Shown: positions 1-11,475 of the stretch, piece after piece
Layout: each line of letters starts with the position of its first letter
Numbering within the stretch: the first letter of the stretch is position 1
Source: Epiperipatus broadwayi
Taxonomy: Eukaryota; Onychophora; Udeonychophora; Euonychophora; Peripatidae
Length of the DNA stretch: 64,000 nt
Direction of reading: 5' to 3'
NCBI GenBank assembly: GCA_028023455.1
Contig: JAQFVV010006203.1
Location: forward strand, 6,604,821-6,668,820
Program-made: the position numbers and the translations under genes
The notes under the pieces: generated by a model
Seen by the model: only the letters and a program-made list of their open reading frames with translations
What the model was told of the DNA's origin: nothing
The model's database searches: none

Positions 1-80
1 AAATTCATAGTTATTGATAAGTATAGAGATAGCATTACATTAGTTTTGTTGATAGATTTATGATTCCTGCATGATTTCTA

Positions 81-160
81 ATAGAGAAAGAAGTCTAATT
101 TTAGAATTAATAAAATTTCTGTAGAGAAAGAAGTCTAATATTAGAATTAATAAAATTTCT
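81..160. repeat. 40-bp tandem duplication
   Basis: Two adjacent 40-bp units (81-120 and 121-160), each containing TAGAGAAAGAAGTCTAAT and ending TAAAATTTCT, differ at only two positions. This looks like a recent local duplication. No coding or regulatory role is visible. Confidence 0.85.
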
Positions 161-2867
161 AAAAACTTTGGCATGAAAATAGACATCTACAACTAAAGTT
201 AATAATGTAGGTCAAGGTTGATAAATATTGTGTGATAGATAATCAAGAAGAAAATTAATTGTAGTGTAAAATAATATTTTTAAATGCAAAATTTAATTAA
301 CTGATGTTGGAAATAATCTAAAAGAATATTAGAATTGCAAGGCACAAGCTTTTAATAAAAGCATTATTTTATTTTGTGGCCTCTTAGTTAAGGAATTGAG
401 TATTTAAAATCATATCTTCATTGAATTGCATATGTGAAATGAATGAATAATATGACTTTGTAAAAAAATATTTTATAGTGAACATGAGCATAGATTTTAT
501 GGGAAGAATAGACAGTTTAAGTTGTAATAACTTTCTCAAAAGTCTTAACAAAGAAATGTAGTATTGATTATTTCATATGAAAAGTATGTGCTGGAGAACT
601 ATAATTTGTTTTAGTATTAAAATCTTCCAGAAAGAAAAGTTTGCTGCAGAAGTTAATAGACAGCACCATAAAATAATTAAAAAAAACAATGGTCAGCATG
701 TTTTATATGTAGACATGTTTGTGGTTCATGGATTGGTTTGTATAATCATCACAAAGCTTAATCACTGGTGCATTTTTTTTTCTCTTGGAATTGGAATGGC
801 CATACTTATTTTCAAATAATTGCTGCTGCTATTTATGATGATGATTAAAACTAGATTTAAAAAAGTTTGTGAAACATATATGAAGCTGGAACTGGGGACT
901 TTGCAGATATGAAACGAAGAGAAGATTGGAAGTTTAGAAATTTAAATTTGGAGCAATATGGAAAGTTGCAAGAAGTTGGCAATACGAAGCATTGGAAAAA
1001 ATATAATTAATTGGTAATTTGATTTTTTTAACATTATCAAGTAATTTTGATGCAGGAGAGGAAGTGAATTAGAAGTCTTATAAAAATTATATTGAATCTT
1101 CGAAAGATATTGATAATATTAAAAAGGAAATAGTTACGAATTTTGGAAATAGAACAAGAGTTAATGCTTGGATCCTAACTTGTGACTAGAATGATGATTA
1201 TTTCAGAAAAGGATATAAATTTGAAAAGATAGTGGAATCAAAAATAATTTAATATATGATAAAAAAGAAAGCATGTAGTGTGAAGTGCATATGCAAAACA
1301 TATTGGAGGGTTTTTACTTCAGTGAGAGTATGACATTGATGCGTAATAAATAATGTAGACTTAAGTATAAAGTGACCCTATACTGGGTCCAAATGTGGCT
1401 CAACTAACTAATGTCTTAAAAGCATAAACAGGAATAAAATTGCAATTAAATCTTATTCATGTTTAGTAATCACTTAATGTTCTTGTTTATAAATGCATTA
1501 ATGCAATGATAATGTCAGTGAAGATAGCTTTCTATACACATTAGATTTTTTTGTAATTTTATATTCCATTTTCATTGTTACTTTATTTAAATTTTCAATG
1601 GAAATTTAACAATATTAATTGAAATATTAAAAATCATTGATAAATTAGAATTATGATTTCATAGTTTTTTTTTTATGATTAAGAAATAATTTGTGCAGAA
1701 TTTTGTCTTGTCTTTTTCATTTGTATGCTAGTCGATTCTTTTCTCTTTGCTGACAAAGAACTGGTAGACAATTGAAAGAAAATTTGAATAAATAATTATT
1801 AATGAAATGAATTTTTGTTGATTTTTTTCTATAATATATCTAACATATAAAATCGTAGGAAATAATATAGTAGTTAAATATATATTAATGTAATTTGTTA
1901 GTTTATGATGCTTTCACTTAAAAAATATTTATCTTCAAGATCATAAATATTAAAACTTATAATTTTTTTTCTGCTTTTAAAAAAATAATCTTATAGTTAT
2001 TATTATTTTTTTATATGCTATTTAATATGATTGGTGGGAAATTGGCTTTTATATTATTAAAAAAAAAAGTATATGGAAAAAGTTGTGGGAAGATTAAAAT
2101 GTTCTTTTGAAATGTAACTGAATGAACTTTTATGGTATTTTTTGTTTAACAAAAGGAGGGAAAAGGTTAAAGTTGTGGCACCTTTAGTGAGATTAAGCTT
2201 TTCTTTTAGATTTTTTATCACTATTTTTAAACATGTAGCTATGCCTTTTACATACTTCTGGATATAATTCACAGCAATTTTTATACAAATTCATCACATT
2301 CCTCTATATTTTATTTGATTAATTTAGTGTAAATATCATTTTAGAATTTACAAATTATTTTTACTGAGAAAAGAGTTTAAATGCAGTAGATAGAAATTTC
2401 AGAATGATTTATTTATATATAATGCTAAAATAAAATGATGGAGCACTAAGATTATATATAATGATTAATAAATGTGGTTTTAATTTCTCCTTATTTTAAA
2501 AAAAAAAAAATTTAATTTTAAAATATTAAAAAAAAAATATAATTAAAAAAAAAATTGGTTAATTCCCCACCTATATTTAAAAATATAAATGATTATACAA
2601 TTAAATTTTGTAATTAATTATATATTAATTTATTGTAATGCCTTGTAAAGAACTACTTAAAGTTTTAATATGTAATTCTAAAATTATAGATATCAGAAAA
2701 CCATTTCATGCTTAACCGTAAACTGAAATTAAAATTTAGTTTATTTTTTCTTTATGTGTCAAATACTGTAAAATAAAAATGGCAAAAAATCGTAAATTAC
2801 AATTATGTGTTACTTACTGATAATTTTTTTTAGTCATTCATCAGTCTAGAAATTATCCAATAATGAA
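161..2867. other. AT-rich stretch, no gene recognised
   Basis: Short open frames here (for example 577-819 plus and 2057-2272 minus) have the low-complexity composition of random AT-rich DNA. The only coding-like piece is about 1069-1185 on the plus strand, which reads KSYKNYIESSKDIDN then KKEIVTNFGNRTRVNAW before a stop. I cannot place it in a family. A/T homopolymers dominate 2490-2560. Confidence 0.6.
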
Positions 2868-3282
2868 TAATATTTCTGTAGTGTAATTTTCACTATACCA
2901 CTCTCACTCAAGGTGGAGACTGGTTTTATTGGATAATCTCTAGTCTAATCATTGACTAATAACAATTATCAATATACTTTCATTAAGTGATTTGTGTCAA
3001 AGTTGTGAGGGCATGCATTTGACACATCAATTAAACTATAGTAATTTGCTATCTCTATATATACTGAACAATGATAAAGATATGTATAAGAGATTGTGGT
3101 CTGGGCCAATTGATGAGGGCTGCTTCGGTATGAAATGTGCATTTTGGGGATCATAGATCTTTTTCACGTCTTTGATCATATGTTTATGATTATACCCCTC
3201 CACAAGATGTTAAAAGTGGATAGAAATCAGTCCCTATCTTGCGTAAAAGGGGTGTAGTGAAAATTACACTACAGAAATATTA
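2868..3282. mobile_element. 415-bp terminal-inverted-repeat element with hammerhead-like core
   Basis: The left end TAATATTTCTGTAGTGTAAT continuing to TTTTCACTA is repeated as its exact reverse complement at 3254-3282, giving TIRs of about 28 bp. Inside the TIRs a second, imperfect inverted pair (around 2900-2935 and 3190-3245) shares GACTGGTTT/GACTGATTT. There is no transposase. The interior at 3097-3152 carries a hammerhead-like core. A diverged relative lies at 58829-59045, and the interior also resembles the palindromic family at 22.4 and 33-34.6 kb (shared CAATTGATGAG-like and TATGAAAT blocks). It is therefore a dispersed non-autonomous family, not a host gene. Confidence 0.75.
3097..3152 (+). 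ncRNA. degenerate hammerhead-ribozyme-like core
   Basis: In order: GGTCTGGGCCAA (stem I strand), TTGATGA (consensus CUGAUGA with C3 changed to U), a stem II candidate GGGCTG-CTT-CGGTAT, GAAA, a short near-palindromic stem III ATG-TG-CAT, then TTTTGGGGATC, which can re-pair with the first strand through CCAA/TTGG. The layout matches type I hammerheads with a minimal stem III. The C3 substitution and weakened stem II make this copy probably inactive. Confidence 0.45.
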
Positions 3283-4036
3283 TGTATTATTACTTGTTTG
3301 ATGATATCTTTTAATGCAGCTGGTTTATCATTCTCAACTAAGCAAATTAAAATTTTTAAATAAATTTTTTTACAGGATAACAGTTAAAAATTGGAAGAAA
3401 AATGTGTGTTTAAGAATTTTTGCCTACTTAAAGCAGAACGATTACAAGTGTTATATAGGCTATATTCTTGAATGTAATTTCCATACTGGAAGTGAAAAGC
3501 ATCACTTTGTTGGCTTTTCGAAAGCATTTAAATATCTAATAAAAAGAAAAATTTTAATAAATCTAAAAGGAATAATTCTTTAAGTTTTATATTATAAAAT
3601 TACTGATTCTAAGTTTAACACGATCCTTCCCTTAATGGACAAACAAGTCTGGCAAGAGACATTGCAGCAGTTTAAAAATATGTTTGAATCTTAGAAAAAT
3701 AACACATTTAAAAGTAATCTTAATAGTTGAGACTAGTGAATCTAATAAGAAAAGTTAAGTTGTTAGTTGATAAAAAAATATTAATCATTTTTTATATTTA
3801 GAAGCTAATAAGTAGCAGTAAATTGTATAGGCACTAGTTTAAAAAGTCATACAAAATTTAAACATCATATTGCTGAGATAGAACAGTTGTTACTCTGCTG
3901 CCACCTTGAAGCTTGAATGTCATATCATCTTCAGAGCAATTCATAATAAATCTATAGCAAGTATCAGTTTTCTATTTGTTAGCTGTAGACATTTTTTGTG
4001 TAACAGATATTATTCGACCGTATAGAAAATGAAAAT
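3283..4036. other. unassigned AT-rich sequence
   Basis: An 89-codon frame at 3314-3583 (plus) starts with MQLVYHSQLSKLKFLNKFF but shows no recognisable domain. I see no other feature. Confidence 0.5.
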
Positions 4037-4044
4037 TCTTAGAT
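4037..4044. repeat. 8-bp target-site duplication, left copy
   Basis: TCTTAGAT directly precedes the CAG end of the hAT-like element and matches TCTTAGAC at 5298-5305 in 7 of 8 positions. hAT transposases generate 8-bp duplications. Confidence 0.75.
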
Positions 4045-4147
4045 CAGAAGTTGGCAACCTTTTACTGGTGTTATGCCGAATCTATGTTACAATGTTATTC
4101 CATGTCCTAACATGATTACCATTCTTATAATATATAGTATTAAAATT

Positions 4148-4207
4148 GGTTCATTATAATGGGCTTTCAAATTATATATTTATATACTTTTGAAGCCCAT
4201 TATAACC
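4148..4207. repeat. hairpin inside the hAT element
   Basis: GGTTCATTATAATGGGCTTTC and its near-perfect reverse complement, ending TGAAGCCCATTATAACC, flank a short AT loop. The stem is about 22 bp. It probably reflects internal structure of the transposon or a small foldback insertion. Confidence 0.75.
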
Positions 4208-4982
4208 AGATATTATTGGTCATTTAATATTTTAAAATACATAGGATCATGTGAAGAATATGTTTTGTTAAATTATAATGCATTCCAATGATATGCTTAA
4301 AATTTCCTTTGGCATGGAGAAAATTCATCTCATTGGTGCTTAAAAAAATGTATATTGTTTACAAAATTGTCGTTAAATGTATAGTGATTCTGAATAGGTA
4401 AAGCACATTAAGCTTTCATTTTATTAATTTAAAAAATCTGATTCATGAATTCTAACAAAATAAAACAAATATTTTTCTAGTATTCATCAAAAATGTTTCA
4501 AAGAAACTCATTTTTGTGATATAAAAAATCAAATCAAAATTCGAAGTTTTTCATATATTCTTCTTTTCTTTAAAGTATGGACATTTGGAATTTTTCTTAA
4601 TGAGAAATTTGTTTTAATTACACAACAGATATTAAAAAAACAATGATTTTTAATTTCTTTGAGATTGGAATGATATTATCAAATCTCACATATTTGTGGA
4701 CTTCATTCACACATTAATCCAACTATCATTAATTATAACCTTTTTTTTTTTTTTTTTCAAGTAAACAAACCAAAACGTAAAATGTATTATTATATAATTA
4801 CAAATAGAAAATTTTCAAATGAATTAATTGATATAATATTTTGTCTGAATATAAATTACTCTAAACATGCAGTTGTATACAAAAGTGTCAAAGGTCAATT
4901 GACCATAAAAAAAAATCATGGCAAAATTAATCCTCTTGGGGGGGGGTTTCCATCTTATTTAGCTCTTTATTAATAATCGTCA

Positions 4983-5085
4983 AGCATTGGTGGTCGAGAG
5001 GTCAGTGACAGCTGCTTTACAAGCAGTTTCCTGGGTTAGCGGGTTCGCTTCCCGGCTGATGCTATGACACATGAGAAAAAAAAAA
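4983..5085 (+). mobile_element. tRNA-derived SINE (family 1), plus copy
   Basis: A tRNA-like head starts AGCATTGG. It has an A-box-like TGGTCGAGAGG (4991-5001), an anticodon-arm-like GCTGC-TTTACAA-GCAGT (loop triplet TAC), and a B-box-like GGTTCGCTTCC (5042-5052). The 3' AGCATT/GATGCT ends can pair like an acceptor stem with wobbles. The oversized variable region, the trailing TATGACACATGAG and the A-run are SINE features rather than those of a true tRNA gene. A second copy on the opposite strand at 9117-9223 ends in the same CCCGGCTGATGCTATGACA block before its A-run. Transcription would be by RNA polymerase III from the internal boxes. Confidence 0.75.
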
Positions 5086-5297
5086 TAGTAAAGATCGAGT
5101 GTATTTTTATTGTACAAAATAATTAGTAAATTAAACTAAATCATGGTTTCCATTTACATGTGTCGCATATGCAAAATGGTGATGTCACAAATGCATGCAC
5201 TATAATTAAAATATAATTTTTTATAATTTCAATTCAATCAAGCATACCATTGATAATTGTTCTGCTTGCCATATGTTCCCTAGATTGCCGACCCCTG

Positions 5298-5305
5298 TCT
5301 TAGAC
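5298..5305. repeat. 8-bp target-site duplication, right copy
   Basis: TCTTAGAC follows the terminal CTG of the hAT element and pairs with TCTTAGAT at 4037-4044. Confidence 0.75.
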
Positions 5306-6964
5306 CATTACTATTAAATCTCAGCATTCACCAAATATAATGCTTAATTTATTGAATCAGGGTCAACAAATTTCTACAAATAATCTTTACATTTATAAAA
5401 TTGATAACTTTCATCAAAAACTATAACTAGAAATTATTTGCATCTTTGAATCTGAATGGGAAAACAATCAAGATGACTTATGCTTTAGTTCAGCATATCC
5501 GGAACACCAAGCGAATCAGGAAGGGCCACGAGAATCTTGCCAGATCATCCCCAAACCTGGGTGCGGCAATGATCGCCAACCGATCCCACCAAACAACAAA
5601 TCCTTTATGGTCATTGCCTCTACCCTTGAGACTGAAAATTCAAGCAAAACCCAAAAGGAAAAAAAAACCAATTAGTCTCATGGTCCCATTAAGTCCTCAG
5701 GTTTCATGATCCAGTTCATATTATATAACCTTGTTCTGAACTAGACTGTGACAAAATTTCAATTGTGATTCTGCTTTACTGATCCTATTGAGTTTTTTTA
5801 ATCCAAGTTGAGTTCTAATTCCTGATTCTTAAAGTTCCAATTATAAAATCTAGCGATTTGTATTCAGTCTTTGGGTTTTCCTTAATAATTTAAATCTAAA
5901 GGGATTGAATAATTAACCGCTTATGTTTCAGTCTAGGCCTATAACCCTATAAACCCATTTTTATCTCTAAATCATTGTTTTTTATCTTCTAATTCACTTC
6001 GTCATAATTCTAAGTCAATTTGAAACTTTTTTGAAAATTTTTTATTTTTTGTGGCATCCCAATCGCACCGGGAGTGGCCAAATAACTTTTGATCTAATCA
6101 TCATAAATTTATAATTTTTATGCAGATAGGTAACTTAAATCATAATCCATAATGTTTAATTCTTAATTTGAGATCAAATTAATATTTAAAATAATTTTCT
6201 TTCCTGCAAAGTTTTGCCACTTACAACCACTTCCGGTTTTACATCACGATATCATTATTTTTTCTTTATGAACTCTTTAACATTTGAAAAACATTTTTCC
6301 ATGGTTTTGATTAATCTTTACATCTGACATGTTTCTTCAACTGTTTTCCAACCTCCCTGACTGGTTTGTAGTTGTTGAAAGCAGTTTTATTTCTTGGTAT
6401 CAGAAGTTACATTTGAATTCTCAGGAATATCATTGTTGAACATTTTTTCTTCACTTTTATTTTTACAGGTATTAATTTTCTAATCATTTTAAATTAGTTC
6501 CGTCATCAAAATTAGGATTTTTGTTATTAATTCCTATTTTTTAGTTATTAGATTACATTTTAAATTCATTCATTTATTTCCTATTTTGAGTTATTAGATT
6601 ACATTTTAAATCCATTTTCTCGGTTTTAATCTTGTCTTAATAATTCTAGTAATAACTTATATTAGCTTTCACTTGATTAATGGTCGCCATTTGCATAGAG
6701 TAAAACGATTGATAAGTTGAGTTATCCTGACTCAAACCTGACTTAAAATTTCTTGAAAAGGTATAAAAGGTTTAAACAAGTAACCACTTATGTTTTATCA
6801 TGCATCTTCTTACCAATTCCCATCTTGAATATGTGAATCCTCCAATTCTTGTGGAGCCAGTGAACAGCGAACTGCTCCCTCTCCTAACAGGAAGTGAACT
6901 GAATAATATTGCATTATTTTTTTTGCAGAAACTTGACTTCATTTTTCATTAATGAACATTTCAA
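5306..6964. other. unassigned region with one coding-like remnant
   Basis: About 5445-5674 is GC-richer than its surroundings and open in two plus frames. The more protein-like frame contains YPEHQANQEGPRESCQIIPK, then PGCGNDRQPIPPNNKSFMV, and ends at a TAG at 5673. The composition (P, Q, N, G rich) recalls a retroelement ORF1 or gag leader, but I recognise no domain. A near-tandem duplication sits at 6528-6612 (repeated TTATTAGATTACATTTTAAAT). Nothing else is supportable. Confidence 0.45.
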
Positions 6965-8690
6965 AATTTGGTTGAATTTGTTGAGCTGTAGATACATTTA
7001 AAATTGATTATTTATGCTGGCCCACAGTCTTATTATTTTTTTAAAATTGAAAACAATTGCACAAATATGTGCTGCCAAACATGGCTAAATTATGCCTAAT
7101 GGGATACAATATACTGGAAAATTGGTCAACTGATAAATAATTATAGAAATTTGGAATCCTTCTATATATTTTTGTTTCAATATGGAATCCCATTGAATTT
7201 CAATTAATTGTAATTGTAAATTATCATCCATGATTTCAAACGTCAATTGATGGACAAATAAATATATAAAATTGAATTTCACATTTTTTGGAATCCAAAA
7301 ACCTTTCAAATTTATTTTCTACTATTGCAATTTGACTAGTGAATTTTGAAAATTTCGACCCCAATGATTTTTTATAATATTGACTGGCTATATTCAAAAT
7401 GAGATATTTTCATTTTGAAGTTGTTGTTTTTTTCTAAAGTAATCATTTTTGTTTGAAAACATTAATATTGTCAAATAACATTGAGAATATATGAATTTGC
7501 CTTCTAGTTTAAGATTAAGTTGACTAAGATGATTTGTAATATCAACTGAAAAAGCCAAGTCCTTTATCCATTGATCATGTTGCAATATTCCATATTCATA
7601 ATTTTATGATTCTAAAAAAATAGTAATTTCATCCAGCAATTCAAAGAATCACTTCAAAACATTAGGACTGGAAAGCTATGTAATTTCTGTGAAATAGGGA
7701 AGATTAATATATTCACTTTCTACATCTAGGCGCATGCACGACTATAATTTACAATTTTAGTGATATTTATCAGCACAAATCCAATATTTAAAACTTTGGA
7801 GCACAATATTTGCTGATAAATAGTGCAATGAAAATGTTGAAAATAATCATGATCTTCTTTGCATTTTTTTTATTTTTTAATTTTGTAACAATCCCTTTAA
7901 GAATATCAGTCATGGCAGGAGCATCATCACTTGCAAGACAAACAAGCTTTTTAACAGTAAATTGTATTGAATCAAAACCTTTATAAAATTATCAAAAATA
8001 TTAACACTTATACTTGTATATCATGCATAGGCATAATTTTTAGAAGTTCTTCGCTAACTTTCAAGTTTACATTAAATCCATGAATAAAAACAGCTAATTG
8101 AGTAGTATCCTGCACATCTGTACTTTCATCAATTGCAATCTCGAATGTTGAAATTATTGATTTTAATTGATTCTTTAAATTTTTGGCTATATCATCAATT
8201 TTGCTAGCAATGGTATTTTGAGATAAAGTTCTATTTTTGAACTTCTTTAATTGTTCTGGACACAACACTTCTACTGCTTTAACAATGCATTGGCGAATAA
8301 ATTCCCCATCAGTAAATGGTTTTGGCTTGCTTACAATTAAATGTGCTAATAAATAATTAGTTTTAACAGCAGCCTTATTATCCTTAGTAGGCTTAGTAAA
8401 TACATTTTGTTGTTTTCTGAATGTCACTTTTAATTCTAACATTTTACCTTCTCGAAGTTTCAAAACATATTTGTCATAATGTTCTTTATGATGATTTGTA
8501 TTATATAGTACCTCTTGGGATTATATTCTTTGCAAACTATGAAGAAGTTTCTACATATCAGACATAACATTTTTTTTTCTTTAATAAAAAAATATTGTAA
8601 TTTCCATTTTTCTTGAAAACTGCAACATTCCTCTCCAATGCATTGTTTTTTATTCATATTGGTAGAGAGCTTCAACATTATTGTGAATTT
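6965..8690 (-). pseudogene. hAT transposase pseudogene (GTF2IRD2-like type)
   Basis: Read on the minus strand, fragments of one hAT transposase appear in order. About 8678-8460 resembles a BED zinc-finger region (CSFQEKWKLQYFFI, then CLICRNF). After a frameshift, 8463-8008 gives 151 residues with KPFTDGEFIRQCIVKAVEVL, then IAIDESTDVQDTTQLAVFIH, the start of the catalytic region. After further breaks, 7585-7394 gives QWIKDLAFSVDITNHLSQLN. 7309-7085 contains LQLQLIEIQWDSILKQKYIE. About 7075-6965 reads LAMFGSTYLC, as in the C-terminal dimerisation region. These blocks match the hAT proteins domesticated in vertebrates as GTF2IRD2 and FAM200-like genes. At least three frame breaks make it inactive. 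Terminal repeats and target duplication were not resolved. Confidence 0.85.
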
Positions 8691-8905
8691 TTAATAATTT
8701 CAAAGAAAACACTCTCAGTATATTTTCTTTCACATTCAATGCCCAGTTAAATTATTAAGAGTGTTGCAGACATTACCAGGTTTTCTAAATCTCAGAAGTA
8801 CCTCGCATGTGCAAACAATATTGTACCTCATATGTTTATTATTCCAGTGCATAACATTACTTGAAATAAATATCAAAACCTCGAACATTAAGAAATTTCA
8901 AATAG

Positions 8906-9011
8906 CAAATCACCTTAAATGTTAAGAAATTTTTGACTACATCCTCTATGGAGAAATATATTTATTCATAGAGGGTGTAACTGAAAATTTCTTAATGTTT
9001 GAGGTGATTTG
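8906..9011. repeat. 106-bp foldback palindrome
   Basis: Arms CAAATCACCTTAAATGTTAAG with continuation to CCTCTATG and the reverse CATAGAGGGTGTAACTGAAA through GGTGATTTG are nearly complementary around an AT-rich loop at about 8950-8966. A direct echo of the arm, CGAACATTAAGAAATTTCA, lies just outside at 8882-8900. No coding capacity. It is probably a miniature inverted-repeat element. Confidence 0.75.
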
Positions 9012-9116
9012 ATATCTCATATTATTAATATGTTCTGCAGTATAACACTGAATAAATTTTGTGGACACATTATATATGCAATAAAGCATTAGTACAACTG
9101 TTAATAAAAATTATTA

Positions 9117-9223
9117 TTTTTTTTTTCATATGTCATAGCATCAGCCGGGACACAAACCCACAACCGTCTGCAACCAACTACTTGCTTGCATGGCGGCTGC
9201 GATACCTCTCGCTAACAACGCAA
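9117..9223 (-). mobile_element. tRNA-derived SINE (family 1), minus copy
   Basis: On the minus strand it reads GCGTTGTTAGCGAGAGG (A-box region), a B-box-like GGGTTTGTGTCCC, then CGGCTGATGCTATGACATATG and an A-run (the T-run at 9117-9126 on the plus strand). The 3' 20 nt match the plus-strand copy at 4983-5085 with one or two changes, while the tRNA head has diverged. Pol III-type internal promoter boxes are present. It is a retroposed copy, not a functional tRNA. Confidence 0.75.
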
Positions 9224-11410
9224 ATTAAAATTTTTTGAAGTGTGTTTTTGGCAAAATGATAAAAGTTAGAAATTTTCCTTTGACAGAACAGCATGCTGTG
9301 CCTACTAATATAACACTTTACATTTATATTTTTATTATATTAATAAGTTGATTTAATACAAAAATTAATAATTAATAAATTGGAAATATTAATTTTTGCA
9401 GACATTTTTTTTTTTAAAAAATGATAATAATAATATGACTGCTATTTGTTAGCCATTTTGTTTTTTAATGTTTATTATATATCCCTGAAACTATATTTTT
9501 AAAAAAATCATCTGTCAACCTTGGTAGATAGAATAACATACAAGTAGCATTTATTTTATTCATTTAGGTATGTATAATGATAATTCAAAAAATCCAGTAT
9601 TATCAAAAAATATATGAACATTATGGTTACCAATCTTGGCAGGTCGCAGATTTTTTGTACGTGGGCCATTGATATGCTATATCTAGAGTAAGAAAAAAAA
9701 AATTTCATGAAAACAATAAACAGCTAATCTTATATATAAATTTAAAGTAGCAGATTGGACTCACTTGCAATTAGAAAATTTATCATATCACCTAGATCTG
9801 AAAATTCATTAATAACAATTACAAGCAAAATTTTTGTTGTACTAAAGAATATTATTTTGCTTATAAATTAATAGTAGACCAATCTTTATTCAATTTTAAT
9901 TAGCGGAAAGCTAGTCATAAGATAAATGTTATTAATTAGATCAATTGCAATCTCTTACTAATTTCGGCAAGTTATTACATTCTTGCCATTTATTCATCAC
10001 CAGGTTAAGAAGGCACAGTTTATTTGATAAGGGAAGTAAATATTAGTGAATATATTAATGGAAATAAACATGATACTGCAGTGCAATATTTAGTTAATGG
10101 GTTTTTTTTAAACCAAGTAACAGCAAAAGTCTGAAGTTCCATGAGTTAGATTCAATTTTTAAAATGGGCAGAAAATTTTTTGATCCTTAATATTTCATCA
10201 GTCTTGTTAAAAGCCTTTTCTATAAGCATCAAGAAATGTTTTACTTGCCAGAGATTTTACTTATAATTATGTATATTGTAAACTTTGGAACAAACACAAC
10301 TTACAGTCCAACTTATTCAATAATTATAACATTCTTGCTTGTAGATCCAAGTGGTCAATCCATTCATTGACCATTTTTGTTCAATATATATCCAATATCA
10401 AATTATTATTATTATTATTATATTCTCAAACCAATCTCCCTTCGACAAATGACATTCTATCCAATTTCTACTTGCTCAACTTTCTATTCCATTTCCAACC
10501 ACTCAACTCTATTCATTCTGTATTAAGAAAAATGTTTCATCCAACATCTCATGCTTTTTATGGATCAAGTTTTCAACTTTATTATTATAGCACATTATTT
10601 CATTGTAGCTTAAACTTCCTTGCTTTTCCTGGTGCAAATTAAAGCAAATTTTCCATTCAGCATGTGATTCTTTCACCTGTGAGCACATATCTAATTATTA
10701 ATTTTTGTAAGATATCTAATATTCTCCACAATATCACATTTAAATGTATCAAATAAATTAGCAATATATTCTTCTAAATAAATTTATTTTTTTAATTTTT
10801 TCTGACCTAAACAAGATAATGTTAATTTATAGAGCTGAAGTTTAATTCTCTTTTTAAAATTATGTTTAGATCCATGATTAACCATGCTAGATTTTCTCTT
10901 TTTAAAATAATAATAATGAAAATGTGTTAGCTTTATATGTTAACTATCATTTTATCATAGCAAATAATTCTACATTCTTTCTGAAATTTCTTCCATCTTC
11001 CAAAATCAAACAATACTTGAGATTTTCTAATACTTCATAAAAAATAAAATGCTTAGAAGAAATTGATGAATTAAAAGTAAACATAATTTATTATTCTAAG
11101 AATTTTTTCACAAAATTTTGTATTTTTTTTATTTATATATTTTATTTCATGTTCATTGATATAATCATATGAGGAGTAAATATCAGTGGGTCTGATAATG
11201 TCCAATTGCATTTGAGTTTTGAAAATAACAATTGAACATAGGATATGGATTCTTAGTAGCACTTGAATTCATAACTCTACCACTGCTCTAATGCCAGTTT
11301 ATCTGTTCCTATTTACACATATAAATTCAGTAGCAGAAATGTATTTTTATGTAATTTAAGTTGACTAATGTGTAATCAGTATTTTTATTATTATTACATC
11401 TAATGTTAAT
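9224..11410. other. unassigned AT-rich sequence
   Basis: No coding region with a recognisable domain. A pyrimidine-rich segment at about 10420-10640 is followed upstream by an ATT-repeat (10401-10422). On the minus strand it reads as a sequence ending in (AAT)n, which is SINE-like, but no second copy was found. The frame at 10367-10642 is leucine/serine/phenylalanine-rich low complexity. Confidence 0.45.
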
Positions 11411-11475
11411 ATAGAGGATTTGAACAGAGACTTTCAAGCCTCCTTCAGCTATCCACTCCATCTTATATAACTGAT
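11411..11475. repeat. truncated arm of the palindromic ribozyme-bearing family
   Basis: GGATTTGAACAGAGACTTTC, continuing through CTTCAGCTATCCACTCCATC, matches the outer arms of the elements at 22.4, 33.0-34.1 and 34.4 kb (GGAATTTGAACACAGACTTTC...AGCTATCCAATCTATC). Only the arm end is present. The ribozyme-like core is absent. Confidence 0.65.

Larger units (their letters stand above)
4045..5297. mobile_element. non-autonomous hAT element
   Basis: The left end is CAGAAGTTGGCAACC. The reverse complement of the right end is CAGGGGTCGGCAATC. This is the CAGNGGTNGGCAA type of terminal inverted repeat seen in many hAT (Charlie-like) elements. The 8-bp direct repeat at 4037-4044 and 5298-5305 supports hAT insertion. 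The interior has no transposase and is very AT-rich. It holds a strong hairpin (4148-4207) and a tRNA-derived SINE (4983-5085), which must have arrived after or with the element. I cannot link it directly to the dead hAT transposase at 6965-8690, whose ends are not resolved. Confidence 0.8.

Noticed and set aside
4983-5060. tRNA gene
   Set aside because: The variable region is too long, the T stem and acceptor junction have an extra base, and the same 3' block plus an A-tail recurs at 9117-9223. It is a SINE head.
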